61,513 nucleotides of DNA from Clostridium sp. C105KSO13 (lineage in GTDB: Bacteria > Bacillota > Clostridia > Lachnospirales > Lachnospiraceae), in the NCBI RefSeq assembly GCF_001517425.1, contig NZ_FBWL01000153.1, positions 1-61,513 on the forward strand, read 5' to 3'. A program made the position numbers and the translations under genes. Under the pieces are notes generated by a model. It was not told where the DNA came from. It saw only the letters and a program-made list of their open reading frames with translations, and ran no database searches. Shown piece by piece: positions 35,124-42,466 of this stretch (position 1 is the first letter of the stretch; each line of letters opens with the position of its first letter).

Positions 35124-35597
35124 TCATCTTAATTCCGCGTTTAATTTACCGCGGATGTCCATAAGTATATTGCCCAGATGGTTTTCACCAAAGCCATCTA
35201 CGCAGCCCCAGAAACGGTCGCCCCAAGTATTTCCTTCTATCAACAAGGTATCGCCTGTTGCCAGCAATGCCTGCATCAGTTCAGGATGCTGTAGGAATTT
35301 GGCAAAGCAGACTTCATACATAATCGGTATTTTTACTTGATTCCAATCCGGGCGCAGAGTGACGCTTCGCCCAAGTCTTTTGGCAAGAGCCGGCTCCGTA
35401 AGGCGCGGCATATAAAATTGCTGCTGTTCTCTTACGAATACTGTTTTCTGTGCCTGAAATGCGGCTTCATTGTTCGCATATTTATGTCCCCGATAGATGA
35501 TTGGAGCATGATAGAAGTTGCTGAGGAATGCATAATTCCCCCGGAACTCAGCAATTTGTGAATAAGTATAGAACTTTACGGTATTTGTATAAAGCAT
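35124..35597 (-). CDS. NADAR domain protein (YbiA-like)
   Basis: A 157-residue NADAR (NAD and ADP-ribose related) domain protein. FLSNFYHAPIIYRGHKYANNEAAFQAQK is the family core, given here as residues about 23-50, with GDTLLIEGNTWGDRFWG and NHLGNILMDIR in the C-terminal half. Some members remove ADP-ribose from guanine or break glycosidic bonds in nucleotide intermediates. The ATG at 35597 has AGGAGG 7 bases upstream. It stands directly downstream of a NAD-dependent ligase gene in this element. Confidence 0.88.
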   Translation of the reverse strand: MLYTNTVKFYTYSQIAEFRGNYAFLSNFYHAPIIYRGHKYANNEAAFQAQKTVFVREQQQFYMPRLTEPALAKRLGRSVTLRPDWNQVKIPIMYEVCFAKFLQHPELMQALLATGDTLLIEGNTWGDRFWGCVDGFGENHLGNILMDIRGKLNAELR

Positions 35598-35617
35598 AAT
35601 GATACCTCCTTCAGTTA

Positions 35618-35651
35618 TTTGTAAAGGAAGCGGCATATAAAAGCCGCTCCC
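35618..35651 (-). terminator. Terminator after the ligase gene
   Basis: On the minus strand GGGAGCGGC (35643-35651) pairs with GCCGCTTCC (35626-35634) apart from one G-U, followed by TTTAC. It lies between the end of ligA and the NADAR start. Confidence 0.5.
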
Positions 35652-35684
35652 TACGAATCCTTATCATTTTGTAGTACATATCAC

Positions 35685-37685
35685 CTAAGCAATCATTTCC
35701 AGGAATTCCGCTTCTGAGAGAATGCGGATGCCGAGAGTTTGTGCCTTAGCAAGCTTGCTTCCCGCTTTTTCGCCGGCAATCAGGAAATCTGTTTTCTTCG
35801 ACACAGAACTGCCAGGCTTTGCCCCCAGTTCCAGAATCTTTGTGTTGATTTCATCTCTTGTGAAATGCTCCAATTTGCCTGTTGCTACGATGGTACGTCC
35901 TGTAAAAATGTTTTCTTTCATAATCGTGTTTTCCTTTCTTTCTTCAAATGTCATTTCTGTCTGTAGTGTCCTGAATAACCGAAGGTTCTCTTCATCAGCA
36001 AACCAGCTGTGTATATGGTTGCTGAAGACCGGCCCAATACCTTCAATGGCTGTAAAATCATAACCACTTAGGGCGGCAGTTTCAAAGTCCTCCAGACTGC
36101 CATTAAATACAGTGTCTAACAGGCTGCTGATCGTGCGCCCGATGAGCGGAATATCCATGGCTACAAGGTAACGGACAAAGGTTGTCTTCCGGCTCTCATA
36201 GATGGAATTTTGCAGGTTCTGGTAAGAGGCCTCGCCAAATCCATCCAGCTTTAAGATATCTTCCTTATGTCGCTCCAGATGGTACAGATCTTGAAAAGAC
36301 GTTACCCAACCGTTTGCCAGAAACTTCTCCAGTGTTGAAGAAGACAGTCCCCGGATATCCATGGCCTTTTTGCTTACAAAATGCACGAAGCGTCGTAGCA
36401 GCTGGCTCTCACAGTCCGGATTGTCGCAGTGCAGTGTTTCAATCAAACGCCCATCGCTGGAAGCGCGGGAGTAAACCCGCGTCTTTGCACCACAGCAGGG
36501 ACAGGTGGGCGGGGTAAAATCCTGATAAGAACCCCGATCCAGATTATCTTCTATGTGTGGGATAATCATGTTGCGCTTTGACACTAAAATGCGGCATCCC
36601 GGCACTAATTCCAAATCTTTAATGAAGGTCAGGTTGTGCAGCGTGGCTCTTGATACTTCACATCCGTCAATCTCTACGGTATCAAAGATGGCAACAGGAG
36701 CTATCTCTCCGGTACGCGACGGCGTCCATTCGATTTCGCGTAATACGCTTTCAAAGGTTTCGTCCTCGAACTTATACGCCAGTCCGTCTTTGTAAAAACG
36801 TCCAGTGCGCCCGCAGCTTTCCGAATAGGAAATGCTGTCATAGGATACAACAATCCCGTCAATGGGAAGGTGGCTTTGCTCTGCATGTTCCTGAAGCTGG
36901 TCAATATCATGTTTCAGTTCTTCCAAGGTATAGTCCGCATTATCCTTAAATATATAAGGGCATATTTGAAAACCTTGCTTACATAATTGATACAGACGGT
37001 ATCTTTTGGAATCTTCGTAGCTTGGATTTTCATCTAAGCCTTCCAATACTTTGAATGCCAAAAAGCGAACCTGCCGCTTGGAACAGGTTCCCGGATTCAG
37101 GCATCGCACCGAACCAGATGATAGATTTCGTGAATTCCGATAAGGTTATCCATTGCTGTCTACAAGGCTAAGCTTCAGCCGTTCAAAATCATCCTTGCAA
37201 ATCAGCGCTTCGCCAGATATGCGTAACCGTTTTTGATAAGGAATGGTCAGGGGCACATTTGTAAAGGCGGGTATATTATGAGTGATTTCTTCTCCAATTA
37301 CTCCGTCTCCTCTTGTGCAGGCACGTATCAGTTTGCCGCCCTCGTAGTCCAGTTCCACAGTCAGACCATCCAGCTTCAACATAAGCAGCACATCGCGGCT
37401 TCCTATGAAAGAAAACAATTCTTGTGCCTGCTTTGTCTTATCAAGAGACAATAAGGGCGTTGCAAGTTCTACTTTTTTCAGTTCACTGATAGGAATATAG
37501 CCGACAGTCTGTGTGGGAGAATCAGAGAGTATCATTCCGCTTTGTTCCTCCAACCTTTTCAACTGGTCGAACAGACAGTCATACTCCCTATCTGAGATGC
37601 TTGGTGCATTCAAATTGTAATATGCGTTTCGATGATGGTTTAGGACACGTACAAGCTCTTTGTTTTTTTCAATTAGTTCATTCAT
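35685..37685 (-). pseudogene. ligA: NAD-dependent DNA ligase, interrupted by an in-frame stop
   Basis: The two halves together give a LigA-type protein of about 666 residues. The N-half (37685-37146) has the Ia-like start, the adenylation lysine in LMLKLDGLTVEL, and TRGDGVIGEEITHNI. The C-half has the OB fold, four zinc cysteines (CPCCG, CDNPDCES), helix-hairpin-helix repeats and a C-terminal BRCT domain (FTGRTIVATGKLEHF). A TAA at 37146-37148 falls where the family reads on (VDSNG, stop, PYRNSRNLSSGSV); both sides stay in one frame, so it is a nonsense mutation, not a frameshift. The C-half could only restart at a GTG near 37109. ATG 37685 follows GAAAGGA. It is an element-borne copy, so loss need not be lethal. 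Confidence 0.85.
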
Positions 37686-37770
37686 ATAAATTTTTCCTTT
37701 CTTGCAGAAACATTGCATTTTGTGTTCTTCCTTGGAATTTCGCCACTCCTCCTTTCCTGTGTTCAGGCGC

Positions 37771-37806
37771 AAAAAAAGAGAATGGACACAGAAGTATTCA
37801 TTCTCT
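37771..37806 (-). terminator. Hairpin terminator upstream of ligA (first of two)
   Basis: AGAGAATG (37777-37784) and CATTCTCT (37799-37806) form an 8-pair stem. On the minus strand it is followed by TTTTTTT (37771-37776 region). It lies upstream of ligA, so it can act as an attenuator of ligA or end the transcript arriving from 38055. Confidence 0.6.
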
Positions 37807-37828
37807 TATTGCTGCAATTATGCAAAAT

Positions 37829-37875
37829 AAAAAAAGTCAGTGGACTGCCACGGGCAGAAAAATTCCACTGACTTT
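37829..37875 (-). terminator. Hairpin terminator upstream of ligA (second of two)
   Basis: AAAGTCAGTGGA (37833-37844) pairs perfectly with TCCACTGACTTT (37864-37875). A nested CTGCC-ACG-GGCAG hairpin is in the loop, and a T-run follows on the minus strand. It is a strong stop for the XRE transcript from 38055. Confidence 0.65.
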
Positions 37876-38054
37876 ATACAAACCTAAACAACATGTAAAA
37901 TCCTGTTGGATTAACACAAAACAATTGATACAACTTTAACACAACACAATATGTAGTGTGATTCAATATAAAAATGCTATATATTGTTGTGTGATGACCT
38001 CCATGCAGAGCTGATGGCAGCAATTATTCGTTGGCTGCGCTGTCCGGTTCTTCT

Positions 38055-38303
38055 CTATTCATCTAATAAATCGCTGTAGCTTACATTCAGCACTCTTGCG
38101 ATTGTTTTTAACTCAATATCTGTTACAAATCTTTTACCGCTCTCAATCCGCTGTATGGCGTTTTTATCCACATCAAGTCCTGCAATTTGCAGCATATCTG
38201 AAAACTGCTTTTGTGAAGGTTTTAAGGGCATACGTTCCCGAAACTGTTTTATCTTCCGTCCACATAGATTGTTTGATCCATCGATCGCTTTATTTTTATA
38301 CAT
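38055..38303 (-). CDS. XRE-family HTH regulator
   Basis: An 82-residue protein with one Cro/CI-type HTH (SQKQFSDMLQIAGLDVDKNAIQRIESGKR, residues about 30-58) and little else. The ATG follows AGGAGGG. It is divergent from the gene at 38423, and two matching operator-like repeats fill the shared control region, so it is probably an autorepressor that also controls its neighbour. Confidence 0.82.
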   Translation of the reverse strand: MYKNKAIDGSNNLCGRKIKQFRERMPLKPSQKQFSDMLQIAGLDVDKNAIQRIESGKRFVTDIELKTIARVLNVSYSDLLDE

Positions 38304-38317
38304 ATTGCCCTCCTAAA

Positions 38318-38338
38318 TTGACATCTACTGATTGTCAT
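38318..38338. promoter_or_regulatory. Operator 1 of the XRE/Spo0A-C-like divergent region
   Basis: TTGACA (38318-38323), nine bases, then TGTCAT (38333-38338). It matches operator 2 in arms and spacing, and lies just upstream of the XRE ribosome binding site. Confidence 0.6.
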
Positions 38339-38370
38339 ATAGGAAAGTATATGTTAAAATCAGACCTGTA

Positions 38371-38391
38371 TTGACATTCACTATGTGTCAA
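38371..38391. promoter_or_regulatory. Operator 2, overlapping the promoter of the gene at 38423
   Basis: TTGACA (38371-38376), nine bases, then TGTCAA (38386-38391), a perfect 6-base dyad. The left arm is also a consensus -35 box, with TAAATA 16 bases downstream as a possible -10. Binding here would block the rightward promoter. Confidence 0.6.
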
Positions 38392-38422
38392 ATAAATATT
38401 TTTAGGATAGGTGGTTATGCAG

Positions 38423-38662
38423 ATGAAAAAGAAAGTTGACGCAGAACGTGCGATAAGGACAATTGCCATGAAAGAGGGAAAAACCGTGGAATACATACGG
38501 TCACAGATGAACATGGCTATGCTTGCAGGGCTATGTAACCAAGACCCTGATATCCAAGCGCGTTGGAAAAAAATCCCCTGCGAAGATGAGATTCCAACGC
38601 CGGAAGAGCTGATTACATATCTTGCCACTCATGTTGATTCCGGAATAGACCCTTTTGGCTAA
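38423..38662 (+). CDS. Small Spo0A C-terminal-like protein
   Basis: A 79-residue protein. The pattern (RAIRTIAMKEGKTVEYIRSQ, MLAGLCNQDPDIQARWKKIP, PTPEELITYLA) resembles small proteins of Clostridia annotated as sporulation factor Spo0A C-terminal-like. The ATG at 38423 is chosen because AGGTGG lies 8 bases before it; in-frame GTG 38411 and ATG 38417 are too close to that site. It is the only rightward gene in this part of the element, under the operator at 38371. Confidence 0.6.
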   Translation: MKKKVDAERAIRTIAMKEGKTVEYIRSQMNMAMLAGLCNQDPDIQARWKKIPCEDEIPTPEELITYLATHVDSGIDPFG

Positions 38663-38700
38663 AAACTGGTAATGAATACAGAGTAAGTGATTATCACTAT

Positions 38701-38728
38701 AAAAAGGACCGCCCAACACGGACGGTCC
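38701..38728 (-). terminator. Terminator of the gene at 38739
   Basis: GGACCG (38706-38711) pairs with CGGTCC (38723-38728), and on the minus strand five T follow directly. The hairpin also lies beyond the end of the rightward gene at 38662. Confidence 0.55.
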
Positions 38729-38738
38729 AAAGTCATTT

Positions 38739-39341
38739 TTAAAGCTCCAAGTCATCTTCAGGGGCCCAGGGATTTTCAAATGTGTGGACAGTGATTTCCT
38801 CATCATCCAGAAGCGCCTCCAGCTCAGTGAAAGAGTTGGCGGCATATCCCAGATTACGAAATTTATCCAAAAGTTCCTGCTCTGATTCGAAAAGGTCCCA
38901 ATCCTCCAATACGTTGGATACTTTGTCGCCGGAAGGTGTCACAGCATCCTCATCGTAGATGGAGATGATGTACTTTTCCGGGAAAAAGGTTCCGGTAGTG
39001 TCGGTATTATAATAAATTTCTTCACCAGGCTCAATGCTCTTGCATACAAAGGACACACCGTAGTGGGCTGCTATGGCTTGATATGCATCGTAAAGCGGCG
39101 ACCAGGCAGTGGATAAATCAAGAAGAATACCTTCTTTGTCCCGCTCCATATAAGTGACATTGCCCCGCAGGCAGATATCAGATGTGGAAATGCCTTTGTA
39201 GTTGAATAAATTACCTATCCAGGAGTCATCCGGCTTTATACTCATAATAATGCAAGCCTCCAGGTCATCCCAGAGATTTTGAAGTCCTTCCGTGTTGGAT
39301 TCTGTGTAAAAGTAAATGTCATCGCAGCAGATATTTGCCAT
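38739..39341 (-). CDS. Api92-like (ferredoxin-fold) protein
   Basis: A 200-residue acidic protein beginning MANICCDDIYFYTES, a pattern seen in Api92/YubB-like proteins with a ferredoxin-fold C-terminal domain found on plasmids and conjugative elements. A central stretch (LSTAWSPLYDAYQAIAAHYG) and the acidic C-terminus fit that group. The function is unknown. The ATG at 39341 follows GGAGG. The gene is part of the leftward element operon. Confidence 0.55.
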   Translation of the reverse strand: MANICCDDIYFYTESNTEGLQNLWDDLEACIIMSIKPDDSWIGNLFNYKGISTSDICLRGNVTYMERDKEGILLDLSTAWSPLYDAYQAIAAHYGVSFVCKSIEPGEEIYYNTDTTGTFFPEKYIISIYDEDAVTPSGDKVSNVLEDWDLFESEQELLDKFRNLGYAANSFTELEALLDDEEITVHTFENPWAPEDDLEL

Positions 39342-39362
39342 TATCCATCCACCTCCAATTTT

Positions 39363-39959
39363 TTAGTTCGTTCTTGTAATGTCATAATTTTTCCTTTCCT
39401 TTTCCGGTGTAGAGCCGGCAGTTTCATCTTCAGCATTTGGCTTCAGATACACCAGCAGTTTCCCTTGCAAGCTCAGGGGGTGTGTCACCCATGTATTATG
39501 CTCGTAAATCTCTTCTGTTAGCGTATTATAGATGACAGGCTCCTTTTCCAGGTCAGACAGATCTGCTACAAGGCAAGTCTTCAGGTTGATGTATGGCCAA
39601 AGTGCCAGTTCTATTTGTTTACGCATTTTCAAAGCCAGCGAATGCAGTCGGCTTACATCATAGTGTCTGGAGATATCCCGGCCCATTTCAATTAGCAGAC
39701 CGGAATCATCAATGGTTTTGGTGATTACGTCAAGCTGTTCCTGCAGGGGGACATCGGGATTGAGAACCAGTCCTCTGAGTGCGACTGAACTGACGAAGGA
39801 ACTGGCCGTTTGTTCAATCTGATTCAACAGTGCCCTGTAGGGATGCTGATACTTAGTCTTCAGAGTCTGGACTCCCACACCTTCCCGGTTTCTTTTTAAA
39901 GTGGAAAGCAGCTCTTCTAAGCTGCCTCCCAGTTCATAGATTGTCATACTCAAGCGCAT
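39363..39959 (-). CDS. Conserved conjugative-element protein, function unknown
   Basis: A protein of about 198 residues, largely helical (GSLEELLSTLKRNREG; LHSLALKMRKQIELAL). I recognise no family. The start is uncertain: the ATG at 39959 overlaps the upstream gene by 10 bases, and an ATG at 39946 directly after that gene's stop is also possible. The tight overlap supports translational coupling with the small gene upstream. Confidence 0.6.
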   Translation of the reverse strand: MRLSMTIYELGGSLEELLSTLKRNREGVGVQTLKTKYQHPYRALLNQIEQTASSFVSSVALRGLVLNPDVPLQEQLDVITKTIDDSGLLIEMGRDISRHYDVSRLHSLALKMRKQIELALWPYINLKTCLVADLSDLEKEPVIYNTLTEEIYEHNTWVTHPLSLQGKLLVYLKPNAEDETAGSTPEKERKNYDITRTN

Positions 39960-40201
39960 AACACCCCGGTTTCTATTGGCATCCAAATGAATCTAAGGTC
40001 ATACAGTGTGTTGCGGGTTTCAAAAATGACGCCATGGTCTGAAACCTCCAAAATTTGTTTGACAGATGAAGTTATGATGCTCTGGTTCTGATAGGAAATC
40101 AATGCCCGTTCCCCTACACGGAGTGGAAGGGCAAGTGTGCCGGTTAATGCTATTTGCTTCTTGGTATCATTGAGTTTACAGATTTTATTATTGTTCTTCA
40201 T
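39950..40201 (-). CDS. Small conserved element protein, function unknown
   Basis: An 83-residue, beta-rich protein (ALPLRVGERALISYQNQSII; HGVIFETRNTLYDLRF). No family is recognised. A strong AGGAGGTAG ribosome binding site precedes the ATG. It lies between the methyltransferase and the gene at 39363 in one leftward run. Confidence 0.6.
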   Translation of the reverse strand: MKNNNKICKLNDTKKQIALTGTLALPLRVGERALISYQNQSIITSSVKQILEVSDHGVIFETRNTLYDLRFIWMPIETGVLCA

Positions 40202-40211
40202 AAACTACCTC

Positions 40212-41267
40212 CTATGCTACCTCGTAATTCAGGCGGAAACAGCCCCGGGATACACAGAGGTATTGTTCTCTGTGTTCGTATAGTGTGGCACGAATCCGTT
40301 CCTGATAATGAGGGTTTTTGGCTGCCTTTGGGTGGTCTTTCAATAATTCATACAGATCGCTTAGTGCTGCGGAGCCGCCGATGCTTTCCATAGTCATACG
40401 GATGAGGTGATGCCAGGTAAGAGCCGTGATGTCTGTATCCTTTACAGAGAACCAGCCTTCCTGCCTGCAGCTGAATGGAATCATAAGCGCATCTGCTTTT
40501 TTCAGCATCAGCATGTATTCCGTGACAACAGGGATGAATGGCTTTTTGTATCTGCGGTTGTCCGAGGCGCAGTTGAACTGGGCTTTGACAAGAAAGGATT
40601 CAAAGTCACCCATCCGCATAAGGTCATGCTGCATACTGTAAAAATGCCCATTGCTGCGGATGTCTCCCACAAGGATGGCAAGCCTGCCGTCTTTCCGCAG
40701 TGCCAGGAAGAATTTCCGGATACAGAAATTTAGTTTCTCCAGAAACTCCTGGTAGTTTTCACATAGGGATAAATCATCCGGGTGTGGAGAACCCCACATG
40801 TTTCCGCTGTATTTGATGATATCATGGTAAGGCGGATGGAAAAAAATCAAATCCGCAGAATCCTCCACATCATCTTTCAGGGCATTCCAGTTTCCTTTGC
40901 CTACAGCCGGCGCTGGATTCAAATCGTAAAGGAGTGACCGGACATGGTGCCGGTCCGCAGCGGCTTTGGCAGTTCCGGATCCGGACATAGGGTCCAAAAA
41001 CGTGAACTGACTGGTATCTTTCCCCTCGTAGCTCTTACAGTCCAGAACATACCGCAGTACGGCAGCTATCACCTCTGGAGAGCAGTTGCCCCGCCATTGG
41101 TTATTGCCGCCTGTGCCGCGTTCCGGGTAGGCCATGAATGAGGTCAGTTCTTTGCCGACACGTTTCCGAAGTCCTTCTGTCCCCAGCATTCCTGCAATGG
41201 TTTGCCAGTCCGGACCAAATTCTGCTTCTAGAATCTGTGCTGCACGTCTGAGTGCGAGTTCATCCAT
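40212..41267 (-). CDS. DNA methyltransferase (PPY-type, probably N4/N6)
   Basis: A 351-residue AdoMet-dependent DNA methylase. Motif I is FLDPMSGSGTAKAA near residue 90 and the catalytic motif IV is FFHPPYHDI near 147. A third stretch, LAILVGDIRSNGHF, fits motif VI/VIII. Motif order I before IV resembles phage- and element-type modification enzymes. No restriction endonuclease gene is next to it, so it is probably an orphan methylase protecting or marking the element. The ATG at 41267 has GGAGG 8 bases upstream. Confidence 0.85.
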   Translation of the reverse strand: MDELALRRAAQILEAEFGPDWQTIAGMLGTEGLRKRVGKELTSFMAYPERGTGGNNQWRGNCSPEVIAAVLRYVLDCKSYEGKDTSQFTFLDPMSGSGTAKAAADRHHVRSLLYDLNPAPAVGKGNWNALKDDVEDSADLIFFHPPYHDIIKYSGNMWGSPHPDDLSLCENYQEFLEKLNFCIRKFFLALRKDGRLAILVGDIRSNGHFYSMQHDLMRMGDFESFLVKAQFNCASDNRRYKKPFIPVVTEYMLMLKKADALMIPFSCRQEGWFSVKDTDITALTWHHLIRMTMESIGGSAALSDLYELLKDHPKAAKNPHYQERIRATLYEHREQYLCVSRGCFRLNYEVA

Positions 41268-41280
41268 ATCATGCGCCTCC

Positions 41281-41817
41281 TTATATCAGGGAAAGTTCCC
41301 GGAGCCTTCTGCGAAGCCGGGAGAAGCGACTGCCAACACCGTAGACGGTGATGCAACAGAGTTCCCCAATTTCACGGTAGGTATAGCCATCTGCTTTGAG
41401 ATAGACTGCCTCCTTCTCCTTTGGTGTCAGATGGCACAAAAGCCGTAGGAGCTGTTCCTGGTTATCCAGAGTCTCAGCTATGGCATCCATTCGGTTCGGA
41501 AGCAGGTCATCCAGCGTCATGGAAGAAACCTCCTCATTATAATCCTCAAAAATAGCTCTGCGCTTTTGGCGGTTCCGATACTGAAATTCACCGGCAACAC
41601 AGTTCTTCATCCGGGTCCAGGCGATGGTGCTGAACTTAAGACGTGCCAATTCCGGACGTTCCAGGTATTCCTGTACAGCAAGCAAATAGCCAAAAACGGC
41701 TACGTCATAGAACTCGGATTCCTCTAATTTATTTTCATTTAAGAAGCTGTACACCAGATTGTGATGAAGGTCAGCAAAATGGCGTTGCTCGGTGGTCAAT
41801 GTATGTAATTTTTTCAT
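41281..41817 (-). CDS. Sigma-70 family factor
   Basis: A 178-residue sigma factor with a region 2-like N-half (FYDVAVFGYLLAVQEYLE; FSTIAWTRMKNCVAGEFQYR) and a region 4 HTH at the C-terminus (LTPKEKEAVYLKADGYTYREIG). The layout is that of element-encoded factors that drive transfer or accessory operons. AAAGGAG precedes the ATG. It lies between the methylase and the SpoVT-like regulator. Confidence 0.85.
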   Translation of the reverse strand: MKKLHTLTTEQRHFADLHHNLVYSFLNENKLEESEFYDVAVFGYLLAVQEYLERPELARLKFSTIAWTRMKNCVAGEFQYRNRQKRRAIFEDYNEEVSSMTLDDLLPNRMDAIAETLDNQEQLLRLLCHLTPKEKEAVYLKADGYTYREIGELCCITVYGVGSRFSRLRRRLRELSLI

Positions 41818-41856
41818 GAGTCATTCTCCTTTATTTTGTACTTTTGTTTGCATTTT

Positions 41857-42381
41857 CTAGGGCAAATGGTGTGCCAACGTGGCTGCGACCAATCTGGCGC
41901 TGCCGAGATCCATATCAGACAATGGTTCTTTGCGTCTGCAAAATAAGACCAGCGCCAGAGTCGGACTTTGATGTGTCCCCGTTTTTATGGGGAAGATGGC
42001 AGATACCGGTTCTTTCAGATTCTCAAGTGCATCTAAGGTTTGCTCTGAGGAGAATAAGAACTCCTCATCCCGCTGAAGATACTCATGCAGTTCCGGAGAT
42101 ATAAGACTGCCTTCCGGGATGAAAATCCCTTTTGTGGCAATGACCTTTTCCGGTGTGCAGACCATGGCGCTGCAGCGTATAACACTGTATAAGATGCCGA
42201 GGAATTTCTGAATCTGTTCATCCTTAGAGACATATGCGTTGTACTTCCGAAGAAGGATATCTGCGCCATTGGTTTCTATTTCAATTGGTTCGCCATCAGC
42301 GAGGTCCATAGTCCGCCGGATTTCAGCGGGTATTACGATTCGTCCCTGTGGGTCTATGTTTCGTATCATTGCAATTTTCAT
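41857..42381 (-). CDS. SpoVT/AbrB-type transcription factor
   Basis: A 174-residue regulator. The N-terminal AbrB swapped-hairpin domain (RNIDPQGRIVIPAEIRRTM, residues 7-25, then GEPIEIE) binds DNA. The rest resembles the GAF-like C-domain of SpoVT. In Bacilli SpoVT acts in the forespore; here it is a mobile-element regulator whose targets are unknown. AAAGGAG precedes the ATG. Confidence 0.88.
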   Translation of the reverse strand: MKIAMIRNIDPQGRIVIPAEIRRTMDLADGEPIEIETNGADILLRKYNAYVSKDEQIQKFLGILYSVIRCSAMVCTPEKVIATKGIFIPEGSLISPELHEYLQRDEEFLFSSEQTLDALENLKEPVSAIFPIKTGTHQSPTLALVLFCRRKEPLSDMDLGSARLVAATLAHHLP

Positions 42382-42399
42382 AAAAGCTCCTTTCTGTCT

Positions 42400-42431
42400 G
42401 AAGAAAGAAAAGAAGCAGTTTTCTGCCTCTT
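42400..42431 (-). terminator. Terminator after the VWA gene
   Basis: AAGAAGCAG (42410-42418) and CTGCCTCTT (42423-42431) pair with one mismatch around a TTTT loop. A TTTCTTTC tract follows on the minus strand. Confidence 0.5.
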
Positions 42432-42466
42432 TCCTTCCATTTTGTGTAAGTCCATTTACTATGCGG

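Noticed and set aside
35685-37109. An independent ligase-like gene starting at 37109
   Set aside because: The upstream frame continues the same protein across the TAA, and the GTG has no ribosome binding site, so it is the second half of a broken ligA.
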